From Chitinophaga horti (lineage in GTDB: Bacteria; Bacteroidota; Bacteroidia; Chitinophagales; Chitinophagaceae), in the NCBI RefSeq assembly GCF_022867795.2, contig NZ_CP107006.1, forward strand, positions 5,518,001-5,582,000: 64,000 nt of DNA. The letters run 5' to 3'. The notes beneath the pieces were generated by a model, which searched no databases, was not told the DNA's origin, and saw only the letters and a program-made list of their open reading frames with translations. The translations under genes and the position numbers were made by a program. The stretch's first letter is position 1. Every line of letters begins with the position of its first letter. Positions 26,202 to 35,200 of the stretch are shown piece by piece.

Positions 26202-27648
26202 AAAGAACCATGGGTATGTTGAATTTCCTGCCGTTGACCCATATCGGGTCGATGGTTTCCTCTAATATGATATGGGAGCTGCTGGCAGTGGCAATTGAGA
26301 AATAGCCGATGACTTCGCTAAGCCCGTTCTCCAGACCGTACTGATCGATTATTTCCTTTAGGCTCACCTGTGTCTTGCCTTCCAGCATAGCATCGATCCT
26401 CCCTGCCAGCTTCTTTTTGTCGATGGCAAACTGGTCGAATAGCGAACCGAGATCAACACCCTCCGATAGCTCACCACCCGCCCCGTCGGGGAAGGTTACC
26501 GCCCCCATTTCGTCCTTCTCTGAACTGAGCTCCCACCTGTCAAAGAGGTTCAGCAGGGGCGCGTCTTCGATTGCAAGGAATTGCTCGTCCCTAAACTTGC
26601 TCTCTGTCAGGCTGTATGCCAGTTGACGTATATCACCAATCAGTTCCATCGCACGCCTTCTCTCAAGCAGGTTCTTCTCTGCCAGTACACGACTAATTTT
26701 CTCGCTCAGCTTTTTGTTAGCATCGATCACTTTCCGCCCTGATACATGCAGGTAACGTTTGAGGTTCTTCAGAAAGCGGTCGTTGTTGTAGTCAATATCC
26801 CTTTCCTGGAGCAATTTGTAGAGCTGGTCCGTTAGCTGCGAAAAATTCTGTTGCCTTCTTTCGTCCATCAGGAACTCCCAGAATGCCTTAAAACTCTTTC
26901 CCTGGTCTTTGGTTTCGATTTCATCCAGTGCATCAAGGGCGAAGACTAGCAGCGACCCTTTTACCATGTCCTTCTCAGCGTACTTTCTCTGTATATCTTT
27001 TCTTATCTGCTCGAAGTTTTGTTCCACTTCGGTAAAGTCGCTGAGCAGCTCCCTCGCAATCTTATTGAGGTCATAGAATCGTTCCTTCAGTTCTGTATCG
27101 TCATACACGATCGGTGTCTTACCTGTTTTCAGCAGGTTGATCTCGTTCTCAATTTCCCATTTTTTCTTTTCCAGCTCCTGTATCCGCACTTCCGCATTTT
27201 CATTGCTCAGTTCAATCATTTCCTGGAGCTTGAAAAAGATATCCCTGAACCGGCTGTTGGTTCCAACGAACTCTCTTGTTTGGAGGTCATCGATCCATTT
27301 GAGGACTTTCTGCGTATCGCTGGTCAGCTCGTGTAGGTCTTCACCATCGTCCCCTGGATATTTGCGCAGGAATCCCGCATTGCTCCATTTCTCGATGTAC
27401 TGCGTGGCTTTTACCGAAATATCATCGAAGAGAGTGTTAGCTTCCAGTTCCTCGTCCCGTTCCTCATATTCCAAGTCTTCCATGTAACCTTCCAGCCTGC
27501 TCCGAAGCTCCGAATTGCTGATGGTAGTGACATGGGAGTCCTTGAACACTTTATAGAAAAAAGACAATGTAAACGGTGCACTTTTAGCCCTGAGTAATGT
27601 CAAGGCTTTGGAGGTTTTAAATTGCAGTGAGAGTTCATCAAAAGTCAT
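26182..27648 (-). CDS. jetA: Wadjet kleisin subunit JetA (DUF3375)
   Basis: The 488-aa protein begins with the DUF3375 pattern (a helical N-terminus, SKALTLLRAKSAPFTLSFFYKVF) and continues with a coiled-coil middle (about 150-230) and a C-terminal winged-helix part, as in MukF-like kleisins. DUF3375 is the JetA of type I Wadjet. It is the first gene of the operon, and its ATG lies 84 bp from the divergent TOTE-type gene start, so the shared gap 27649-27731 must hold the promoters. I did not find a consensus -7 box there. Confidence 0.88.
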   Translation of the reverse strand: MTFDELSLQFKTSKALTLLRAKSAPFTLSFFYKVFKDSHVTTISNSELRSRLEGYMEDLEYEERDEELEANTLFDDISVKATQYIEKWSNAGFLRKYPGDDGEDLHELTSDTQKVLKWIDDLQTREFVGTNSRFRDIFFKLQEMIELSNENAEVRIQELEKKKWEIENEINLLKTGKTPIVYDDTELKERFYDLNKIARELLSDFTEVEQNFEQIRKDIQRKYAEKDMVKGSLLVFALDALDEIETKDQGKSFKAFWEFLMDERRQQNFSQLTDQLYKLLQERDIDYNNDRFLKNLKRYLHVSGRKVIDANKKLSEKISRVLAEKNLLERRRAMELIGDIRQLAYSLTESKFRDEQFLAIEDAPLLNLFDRWELSSEKDEMGAVTFPDGAGGELSEGVDLGSLFDQFAIDKKKLAGRIDAMLEGKTQVSLKEIIDQYGLENGLSEVIGYFSIATASSSHIILEETIDPIWVNGRKFNIPMVLYVKTQS

Positions 27649-27731
27649 TACTTAAAAATAAACAATATTGTGGCGTTTATCTATGAATAATAGCGCCCGT
27701 TCGATGTAAATTAATAAGTCATAATTTTTGG

Positions 27732-30700
27732 GTGGTGCTAAATAATGGTAGAAAAAGGCTATTTTCTCCTCACAAACTTGAAATTTCTGTTATTCGCTAT
27801 AAAAAGAACTTATTCAATTTGATCCATAACAATAGCATTGATCTTGTTATTTCCCTCTTCAAAGGACGTGGGGATGTTTTCGCACTATACTGGGAAAAAG
27901 GCGGCAAATCTGGCTATATGCCAGCTTATCATTTTGATCCTTACAGGTATAAGGTGCATAAAATGAAAGGAGGAACGCTCAGTAATTTCTCCGAGAAAAC
28001 TTATCAGCCCTTAACAGAGGACCAAATTACCAAACATTTACAGGGAGTCCATCTTATTGGTCTTTACCCTCTTTTAACAGATAATACTTCGTGGTTTATC
28101 GCGGCAGATTTTGATGAAGAGAACTGGACCGATGACAGCCGTAAGTTTCTGGCTTTTTGCCAACAAAAGGTATTCCTGCTTACCTTGAACGTTCCCGTTC
28201 CGGAAATGGTGCACACGTCTGGGTTTTCTTTGAACAGCCCTACCCGGCAAAGAAGAGTAGGAAAATACTGCTATCATTACTGACAGACGCTCGTATCATT
28301 TCGACATATGATAAGAATTCCAGTTTTGACAGGCTGTTTCCCAACCAGGATACACTTTCTGGAAAAGGCTTAGGCAACCTTATAGCCCTGCCTTTTCATA
28401 AACCAGCTATGGATAATGGGAATAGTTGCTTTCTTGCCCCCGAAACAATGGAAGCTTATCCCGATCAATGGCACTTCCTTACAACCATACAAAAAGCACA
28501 GGTATCTATCTTAGATGATCTATATGATCAATTAAAGTCTACTGCATTTTCTACAAACAATACCTCCAATCAGGGATTAAGTATAATATTGAACAATGTA
28601 ATCACTATCGCCAGACAAAATTTGCCGATTAGCCTAGTTAACTTTTTGAGAGAGGAACTGAATTTCGCTAATACAGAATTCTTTATCCGCCAGAAGACCG
28701 GCAAAAGTACTTATGGAAGCAAACGCTTTTTCAGATTTATTGAAGAATCAAACGATCACATTATTATTCCCCGTGGATTTGCCGGACGGCTGCTTCGGTT
28801 TTGCATGGAAAACAATATCAACTACAAACTAGACGATCAACGTCACAAAAAGCCAAATCAGCCTTTCGAGTTTAAGGCAACATTACGGGATTATCAGCAA
28901 CAAGGAGTTTCTGCAACAGTAAAAAAGGATATAGGAGTAGTGGTAGCACCTCCCGGCTCAGGCAAAACATTAATAGGTTTAAAAATAATTGCTGATAAAC
29001 AACAGCCTGCACTTATTGTTGTGCATAGGAAGCAACTAATGGAGCAGTGGGCAGAACGTATTGAAACCTTTTTGGGAATTCCCACTCACAAAATAGGTAA
29101 AATAGGACAAGGAAAGTATAAGCCAGGAAAGCTGATCACGCTGGCCACTATTCAAAGTCTGGTAAAAGCTATAGCCAATACATCTAATAGTGACCTTACC
29201 AGCTCATTCGGAACCATATTAATTGATGAATGCCACCATATCCCTGCTGAAACTTACCGCAGTACCATCCAGCAGTTCAATAGCTATTACCAGTATGGTC
29301 TTACTGCAACACCATTCCGTAAATACAACGATGGCAAACTAATCTTCATTCATTTGGGTGATGTTATTACGGAAATCAGCAACCAACAGGTAACTAAATC
29401 TCCTCAACCAACAATAGTTATAAGAGATACATCTTTGGATGTACCTTATAACCAGAAAACAGACAGGTTTGAAACCTTGTCAAAAATTCTGGTACATGAT
29501 TCGTCGAGAAATAGTCTGATTCTAAAAGATATACTCAAAGAACTTGGCAGCGGAAAGCGCGTAGTCGTATTAACTGAACGCAAGGAACACATAGATTCAT
29601 TGTATCAATGCCTGAAACAATCCTATGAAGCCATTACTTTAAGCGGAGATGATAGCGCATCCAGCCGGAACGCAAAATGGAAGCAATTAAAATCAGGGAA
29701 TTACCAGGTACTGATCACCACTGGCCAGTTTTTTGGAGAAGGAACTGATCTGGACAATGCTAGCTGCCTGTTCTTAGTTTATCCATTCTCATTTGAAGGA
29801 AAGCTCATCCAATATATAGGCCGGGTACAACGATCAGAAATAGCACCTGTCATTTATGACTACCGGGATGTTAAGATTGATTACCTGAACAAATTGTTTT
29901 TAAAGCGAAACACCTATTACAGGAAGTTAATCCGCCAAAGATCGTTGTTTGATGACCCGATAGAGGAAATTGCGCCTGTTGCCACAAATGATACACTTAC
30001 CATAGAAAAAGAAATAAAAGTTTCGCTGGAATCCCTTGAATTCAAATACGGTGCGATAGGTTTTTCATATACCTACAAGGAGCCAAACGAGAAACTTGAA
30101 TTTGAAATACCGCATGAAGATATCAGACCGGAGTTTGACGTTTTGAAGCCTTATTTTATTAAAGTGCTGAAAATCAAAAACATAACTGTTTCTATATATG
30201 CGGAACTGGAAAAGGGGGCGCTGGTATCACAATCAGCAGATTCTGCCGATGTAAAGATGATCAATAAAGAAATCATTGAGGGGGTACGATTCAGATTTGT
30301 TACAAAAACAATCTTGGGTAAGTTCCCTTTACCTGAACGCAACGTGCTGGACATAACCCAGCTACAAACAGGACAATCTCTTTATGAGACAGGAGAGGAC
30401 TTGATTGCAGATATATTGAAGCAGCCACATTTTAAGCATCATCAACAACTCCGCTACCTGGCCGAAAAACATGCCGGACATATTTTAAAGATCAGGTTTG
30501 TACTTCAGCCTTTCTCCTTTGTGTTCCTGCTAGAAGGAGAGGAAATGTATCATGTGATATTAGAAACCCTGGATACCGAAGAAGCCAGCTACTTATGGCA
30601 TTTTGAAAAGCAGCGGTCGCTATTACCTGTCTTTTTAAAAGAATTAGACAGGCAGCTTGATATTATCAGAAAGCAAGGTAGGCACGCTTTTATCACTGCT

Positions 30701-30796
30701 GCACCAGAAAATTTCAGCCGGATTGTTCATGATTATAGCAACCAACAAAAAGGGTTTATAACTTGGAAATATATGCTAGAGGAGCAGATGTCATGA
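27732..30796 (+). pseudogene. TOTE-type archaeo-eukaryotic primase - SF2 helicase, frameshifted
   Basis: The two overlapping frames together give one protein of about 1020 aa. Frame 1 (27732-28283) carries the start of the primase domain: SLFKGRGDVFALYW, then GLYPLLTDNTSWFIAADFDEENW with the acidic metal site. Homology then moves to the next frame (GIPAYLERSRSGNGAHVWVFFEQP) at the AAAA run near 28169-28172. One extra A would restore CQQKGIPAYLERS. The second part (to 30796) has the helicase motifs APPGSGKT and LIDECHH, motif III LTATP, the helicase C-domain with IQYIGRVQR, and a long C-terminal region. TOTE conflict proteins are defence-associated replicon-targeting enzymes. The GTG at 27732 is an uncertain start. 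Real pseudogene or base-calling error cannot be told apart here. Confidence 0.8.
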
Positions 30797-30861
30797 CAAC
30801 CAATCATTTAAGGGGATAAAAAGGTAATAAACGGAAAATAAAGCAGGCATGGTCCACAACC

Positions 30862-31515
30862 TTATATGCCTTTAATAAAAGCCGCTAAATCCTGATGAAG
30901 CTGTTTAACACCCACAGTCTTTAATAGCTCCAGGGCATATAAATGGCAGTTTTTCATTTTAATACCACTTCCACACAAACATGGAGCATTCCTTTTCAAC
31001 CGTTGGGATTCTATTAGCGCATTTAATACATTTATGGCAGCACCTTCGCTAAGTAAAAGTTCTTCTCTATAAAACTGCTTTACTCCGCTGAAAGCATGTT
31101 CATATTCTTTTCCTGCATAGTTTTTTACCTCTATCCGGTATAGCTGATTTGCGAAAAACGGATAGACTTTTTCAGCAATAAAATCTGCAATTGATATTCC
31201 TTTTACCGACATAGCTATAAGTCTATGTGTAATATCAATGCAGCAAATACCATCAGAGCTAATGTGCCAGTCGATATCCCTAGGTATTATCCGACTCACT
31301 TCCTGGACTATAGGAATACAATAAGGATAAGTCTGAGGGACGACGATTGCTATTTGAAACGTCCCCCAGTACTCCCCTTTGGCACCACATATATCCAACT
31401 CTCCGTCAACACGCCAGCAATTATATTTTCCATTGTACCGGTAAGATAGTTTGGGAAACCTACGGTCAACTTCAGCAAAGTGCTTTTCGAAGAGAGATTT
31501 AGCAGCATGGCTCAT
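30862..31515 (-). CDS. E2-like ubiquitin-conjugating fold protein with SEC-C zinc finger
   Basis: A 217-aa protein. Residues 20-110 follow the prokaryotic E2 (UBC) pattern: IAIVVPQTYPYCIP (strand, then the YP-x-P turn), IPRDIDWHISSDG and a catalytic-type cysteine in CCIDI (Cys92 aligns with the C-L-D-I of eukaryotic E2). The C-terminus has a SEC-C motif, CLCGSGIKMKNCH (Cys179, Cys181, Cys190, His191), which binds zinc and often marks protein targeting. It overlaps the cyclase gene as ATGA and is the last gene of the Pycsar operon. E2-like proteins are known accessories of CBASS, where they attach the cyclase to targets; the same job for the Pycsar cyclase is inference. No E1 or protease gene is adjacent. 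Confidence 0.75.
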   Translation of the reverse strand: MSHAAKSLFEKHFAEVDRRFPKLSYRYNGKYNCWRVDGELDICGAKGEYWGTFQIAIVVPQTYPYCIPIVQEVSRIIPRDIDWHISSDGICCIDITHRLIAMSVKGISIADFIAEKVYPFFANQLYRIEVKNYAGKEYEHAFSGVKQFYREELLLSEGAAINVLNALIESQRLKRNAPCLCGSGIKMKNCHLYALELLKTVGVKQLHQDLAAFIKGI

Positions 31516-32516
31516 CCGAAATAGGGTTTACTCGCTGACGCAATGGATGCAAGATTACCTATCTGCCTCTGCGGCGATGCCTGGCTTTTTAGCTGCAGGT
31601 TGCCATTAAGGTCAGTAGCTATAAAGTTTTGTCTCTTCAGATAGCTAAGCCAGTCAAAATCGTGCTGGGTATAATTAAAGTTCCTGTCAGGTATCTGGTA
31701 AATATATCTGTCATTTTCGCTGCCGGTACGTTTACAGACAGGTTTGAAAAAGGCAGCACTCTGCGGCACTTCCTGTACAATATGATCCCCTACAACTATA
31801 CCATTGCTCTGGGCGCTGGCCTGCATTTTAGGCGCAAGACTTGTATGCAGGCTGCATGTGGTGATTTCGGAAATTTCACCCAGACCGGCGGAAGCCCATA
31901 CAACATCCTCTTCATAACCCAGGTCTATGCCTATACGTGTAAAAATGGTTTCTATCCCCTGCTCATTAAACATATTTTTCAGGTCTTCCTTTACAAAATA
32001 GGTGAATGTGCTGGAAAAGTGTAGGGCGTTTTGCACCGCGTCAGCTGTTTTTATGCTTTTCCCTCCAAAATAAACGAATAAGCCATCCCCTTGTAGTCTG
32101 TGTATATAACCGCCGAATATTAGGCATGTATGTATCGCCGCACGCTGAATCGTATTCGTGATGATGAGTACCGTTTGTGGAGTATAACGCCTGAATAGAT
32201 TGGTGGAGCGCTTAATATCCACAAACATGGAGATTATGTAGTGGTTCTCTATATGGTCTGTACCTTTCAAATGGGCGAAATCAGGATGTGCGCCAAGTTT
32301 TTGTTCAAAGTCAGGCTTTACTCCCAACTGCTGGGCAAGTGCGGCAAGGCCAGGCTGAAGCATCTTCTCCGGTATCTGCCGGTTGAAAGCTTCGTAAGAG
32401 AGCCCTTTTGAAAAATTCCTGGACTCATTAACCACGGTTTGATGTAAACCTCTATTTACCGGGTCCGCAGAAATGGCGTCCCGGATTGTTTTCACGTAAT
32501 CATCGTAAATCTTCAT
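31512..32516 (-). CDS. pycC: Pycsar class III nucleotide cyclase
   Basis: A 334-aa protein. A class III adenylate/guanylate-cyclase-type catalytic domain spans about residues 90-260. The two metal aspartates are visible in SMFVDIKRSTNLF (Asp100) and LQGDGLFVYF (Asp144). An N-terminal helical extension (1-85) and a C-terminal tail of about 60 residues flank it. In Pycsar defence such cyclases make cCMP or cUMP on phage infection and switch on an effector; the next gene upstream codes for such a membrane effector. The base specificity cannot be read with confidence. It is tightly packed with its neighbours (4-bp gap upstream, 4-bp overlap downstream). Confidence 0.87.
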   Translation of the reverse strand: MKIYDDYVKTIRDAISADPVNRGLHQTVVNESRNFSKGLSYEAFNRQIPEKMLQPGLAALAQQLGVKPDFEQKLGAHPDFAHLKGTDHIENHYIISMFVDIKRSTNLFRRYTPQTVLIITNTIQRAAIHTCLIFGGYIHRLQGDGLFVYFGGKSIKTADAVQNALHFSSTFTYFVKEDLKNMFNEQGIETIFTRIGIDLGYEEDVVWASAGLGEISEITTCSLHTSLAPKMQASAQSNGIVVGDHIVQEVPQSAAFFKPVCKRTGSENDRYIYQIPDRNFNYTQHDFDWLSYLKRQNFIATDLNGNLQLKSQASPQRQIGNLASIASASKPYFG

Positions 32517-32520
32517 ATTC

Positions 32521-33015
32521 CTATTTTATGTTGTTTATAATAAGTGTTACCAGCGGTATGAACAAAGCGAACTGAACCATCATTATCACACCTGCTATCT
32601 GCAACCTCCTGAACTTTTTAGCAAGCCCGGCTGCCAGCTTATGAACCTGGCTTCTCATATCATCTATTGCCTGTTGGTCAGTTTCATTTTCGGAAAGATG
32701 GCGGAACTGGCTTTCTGCAACCGCAGCTACATCAGAAAAAAACAACAGTGAACCTGTTTGCCTGCTCAGGTAGGGGGTCGAGGTAACCAGTAAAATGATC
32801 ATGTTGGAAAGCCCCAGCGCCAGTAGGGTAATCATCAGTATATGCGTACCCAGGCCACACTGAACCTTATCCAACAGAGAAGGGTATATAGCAATCAGTC
32901 CACTCACAATAAAAGTGCTCAGCCCCAGATATACGTTAAGCTTGTTATTGATGCTGTCGAAGTAGTGGTCATACCTTTCCATTGAAAACTTTAATCTTTC
33001 ATATTCTCTGTTCAT
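32521..33015 (-). CDS. Pycsar transmembrane effector (PycTM-like)
   Basis: A 164-aa protein with three clear membrane segments (about 26-48, 57-83 and 139-161). A soluble helical region lies between the second and third (SDVAAVAESQFRHLSENETDQQAIDDM...). The N-terminus ERYDHYFDSINNKLNVYLGLSTF matches the start I recall for Pycsar membrane effectors of Bacteroidota. Once the cyclic pyrimidine nucleotide binds, such effectors damage the inner membrane and stop phage growth. The start overlaps the DUF2188 stop by 4 bp and the stop lies 4 bp before the cyclase start, the usual effector-cyclase pairing. Confidence 0.82.
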   Translation of the reverse strand: MNREYERLKFSMERYDHYFDSINNKLNVYLGLSTFIVSGLIAIYPSLLDKVQCGLGTHILMITLLALGLSNMIILLVTSTPYLSRQTGSLLFFSDVAAVAESQFRHLSENETDQQAIDDMRSQVHKLAAGLAKKFRRLQIAGVIMMVQFALFIPLVTLIINNIK

Positions 33016-33239
33016 CCTTTAATGTTTTGAGGGTCATTACCATAAGAATTTTTCTCACGTATCCTGCCATCTCTGCCGTGTATAAGCATTTCAGATTGGT
33101 TGTTAATAGCCATTTGCCGTGCGCGGGCAATTGCTTCGGCCTGGGTATCATAATTATTGGCCACCCTGTTGCTGCCGGCTGACTTTGCCGACCATTGGTT
33201 ACCATTGGGAACCACATGCACGTTCTTCTGTTTTTTCAT
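33012..33239 (-). CDS. DUF2188 small protein, first gene of the Pycsar operon
   Basis: A 75-aa basic protein of the DUF2188 type: VHVVPNGNQWSAKSAGSNR followed by DTQAEAIARARQMAINN, then EMLIHGRDGRIREKNSYGNDP, a compact fold of two strands, a helix and two strands. DUF2188 proteins are small and their function is not known to me. ATGA overlap with the PycTM gene makes it part of the operon. It is a possible regulator or ligand of the membrane effector (inference). The start is divergent from the sigma-factor gene. Confidence 0.75.
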   Translation of the reverse strand: MKKQKNVHVVPNGNQWSAKSAGSNRVANNYDTQAEAIARARQMAINNQSEMLIHGRDGRIREKNSYGNDPQNIKG

Positions 33240-33319
33240 AATTTTTAATTAAATTGACTATACCTAAATACGGAGATGCGTTATCTTTTACTCATCAACC
33301 ATGTTCCCTAACATACCAA

Positions 33320-34003
33320 ATGTGTTACCTAACGCTTTTGGGTATTAAACTGATTGCTTTGGAATGGAAAGAATTAGAAGGTGAAACCATTGAGAATCTA
33401 ATAGAATTTTTACAACTGGAAGGCAACTCCGAAGATGAGGAATGGGCTGAAGCTGCCTTTGTGAATGTTGTTTTCCGGTTCAGAGAAGATCTGCTTGAAA
33501 AATGCACAGAAATGTGCCTGAAAAGCAATTATACAGAAACAGATGCGGAAGAGATCACCAACCGCGTATTTGAACGGGTTAAAATGTATCCCACTTTCAA
33601 ATCTGCGGGATGTAAGGTAAAGGACATTATAAAATGCTTCAAATTTTACCTATACAGGATTGCAAGAAATGAGTTTGCAGATTACCGGACACCAGATGAT
33701 AATCCTTATACAGGGGATGAACAGATAATCACTTCATTGATTGACCCATGCAGGGAATACGAACCGGAAACGCTGAAATCTCTTCAGGAAAAAGAAAAGC
33801 TATTAGACAATATATTTTCAAAGCTTACCCCAAAGCATAAAACCATCTATCTCACATATCTATATTATGAACATGAAGGCCGTTATTTACCGAGAAAACT
33901 GGTTAAAGATTTGTCTGAGGTACTCAAACTAGCCAAAGGTAGTATCCGGGCATACAAAAAAGAGGCTTTCGAACTTGTAAAATCAATGGGATATGGCAAA
34001 TAA
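33320..34003 (+). CDS. ECF-like RNA polymerase sigma factor (island regulator)
   Basis: About 227 aa from the ATG at 33320; the frame is open up to a TTG at 33254, but that extension looks non-coding. A sigma region-2-like stretch is seen (TETDAEEITNRVFERVKMYPTF ... FKFYLYRIARNEFADY), then region 4 (LTPKHKTIYLTYLYYEH...LSEVLKLAKGSIRAYKKEAFE). It is diverged from housekeeping ECF factors, with a long insertion in the linker. It overlaps the 123-aa gene by 11 bp and through it is joined to an ImmA/IrrE-type protease. A proteolysis-controlled sigma switch for island genes is plausible but inferred. Confidence 0.72.
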   Translation: MCYLTLLGIKLIALEWKELEGETIENLIEFLQLEGNSEDEEWAEAAFVNVVFRFREDLLEKCTEMCLKSNYTETDAEEITNRVFERVKMYPTFKSAGCKVKDIIKCFKFYLYRIARNEFADYRTPDDNPYTGDEQIITSLIDPCREYEPETLKSLQEKEKLLDNIFSKLTPKHKTIYLTYLYYEHEGRYLPRKLVKDLSEVLKLAKGSIRAYKKEAFELVKSMGYGK

Positions 34004-34364
34004 TCAGACATTATTATCAGAAGAAAATATATATTCCTGGATTTGTTCCACAGGGTACTTACTGCCAAGTAACGAACAGGAACTGTCGCGTTTTGAGCGA
34101 CTGCACCCACCCGGCAGCAGAAAGGTAAATAGTGAGGCAATAGACCCTTTTGCTATTTTAAATGGTATCAGAAAGAGAAAGGTGCTTTCTATCCACCAAG
34201 CAGCAATCGTCGATTTGCTCCCTGACAATGAACTACGGATGGCTGCACGGAAACACGGTGATTTACCGGCTGACATTCACGAACAAATTAAAAAGAATCA
34301 GGAAAAGAAAAAAGATGATCAGCGTAACGGAGCATCAGATTCTGAAGGAAACTCAGATAATTAG
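33993..34364 (+). CDS. unknown protein between sigma factor and ImmA/IrrE gene
   Basis: A 123-aa protein that I do not recognise. Residues 10-95 are mixed helices, with RFERLHPPGSRKV and FAILNGIRKRKV; the last 30 residues are a charged low-complexity tail (KKNQEKKKDDQ...). It overlaps the sigma gene by 11 bp and the ImmA gene by 50 bp. In comparable trios the middle protein is often the regulator cut by the ImmA/IrrE partner; here that is a guess from position. No membrane segment. Confidence 0.6.
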   Translation: MANNQTLLSEENIYSWICSTGYLLPSNEQELSRFERLHPPGSRKVNSEAIDPFAILNGIRKRKVLSIHQAAIVDLLPDNELRMAARKHGDLPADIHEQIKKNQEKKKDDQRNGASDSEGNSDN

Positions 34365-35124
34365 CAAATACCTGGCCTACCGCTACTGTAATAATGTGTC
34401 CACAAACCTGCTTGAAATTTGTGAGGAAGAGGCGCTGCATATCATTTCAGATGATTATAAAGAATATTTCGACGGAATGCTGGTCTGGGATAGTTCCGAC
34501 TTCCACATCCATTTAAATACCGCCAAAGGAAATTTACCTTCCACTAAACGTGGACGGTTTACATTGGCACATGAATTGGGCCATTATTTTATAGACGCAC
34601 ATAGAGAAAGCCTGAAATCAGGTACCTTACCTTCACATCCCTCGCATCAGTCCCTTATTCACAATACATTAATGGAACGGCAGGCTGATCATTTTGCTGC
34701 CTGCTTGCTAATGCCGGAAGAAAGGCTGCGTGCGATGACCGGTGGTCGTAAATTTTCCCTTGATATAATAAAAGAATTATCCAAGAGTTTCGATGTAAGT
34801 CTGACCGCTGCACTTCTCCGCTTTCTGGAAGTAGGGACTCATGATATAATGATTGTATTTTCCCAGGACAATATTGTTAAATGGACTAAAAGAAGCGACC
34901 GCTTCCCCAAATTAGCTAATAAGTTCAAAATCGGAGGAGCGTTACCCCCAACCAGCGTAGCAGGTGAGTCATTTTTGAAAATGGATGCAAAGTATACTAC
35001 TGTGGAACCCGTTTCGCTGGATGACTGGTTTGAAGACAGAGGCTGGAATCCTGGGCCTATGTTTGAGCAGTGCTTCTATTCTGATCTTTATAATTATGCG
35101 ATTAGCATGGTTTGGTTCAAGTAA
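34315..35124 (+). CDS. ImmA/IrrE-family metallo-endopeptidase
   Basis: 269 aa from the ATG at 34315; the open frame runs further upstream but there reads as the other frame of the 123-aa gene. The zinc motif HELGH (about residues 86-90, LAHELGHYF) and the third-ligand helix ERQADHFAACLLMP (about 122-135) are typical of ImmA/IrrE. These proteases act on repressors or sigma regulators of mobile elements and stress responses. With the sigma-like protein and the 123-aa protein it forms a tightly overlapping three-gene operon at the right edge of the island. Confidence 0.85.
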   Translation: MISVTEHQILKETQIISKYLAYRYCNNVSTNLLEICEEEALHIISDDYKEYFDGMLVWDSSDFHIHLNTAKGNLPSTKRGRFTLAHELGHYFIDAHRESLKSGTLPSHPSHQSLIHNTLMERQADHFAACLLMPEERLRAMTGGRKFSLDIIKELSKSFDVSLTAALLRFLEVGTHDIMIVFSQDNIVKWTKRSDRFPKLANKFKIGGALPPTSVAGESFLKMDAKYTTVEPVSLDDWFEDRGWNPGPMFEQCFYSDLYNYAISMVWFK

Positions 35125-35148
35125 CACCAATAATTATTAATCTAATAC

Positions 35149-35200
35149 AGCCATAAGGTTCATTATATAACGAATAAAGGTACTCCCAGTACCTTAAAAT
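35149..35200 (-). promoter_or_regulatory. orphan AbiE-type operator
   Basis: TAAAGGTACT-CCC-AGTACCTTAA (35175-35197) is a near-perfect palindrome, preceded by AGCCAT, ATTATA and AAC-AAT segments in the same order as upstream of abiEi (18878-18930). No AbiE gene is adjacent, so it looks like the leftover promoter of a lost copy or a shared control site. The remaining 35201-35328 stretch shows no gene. Confidence 0.5.

Noticed and set aside
28160..28180. Programmed -1 frameshift in the TOTE-type gene
   Set aside because: CAA CAA AAG is not an X-XXY-YYZ slippery site, and no pseudoknot or stimulatory stem is obvious behind it.
28157..28283. A separate start (TTG) for the helicase part at 28157
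   Set aside because: The stretch from here codes for the second half of the primase domain (GIPAYLERSRSGNG), so it is the continuation of one frameshifted gene, not a new N-terminus.
33254..33319. TTG start of the island sigma factor
   Set aside because: The extension lies in the promoter gap shared with the DUF2188 gene and has no sigma-like sequence; the ATG at 33320 is preferred.
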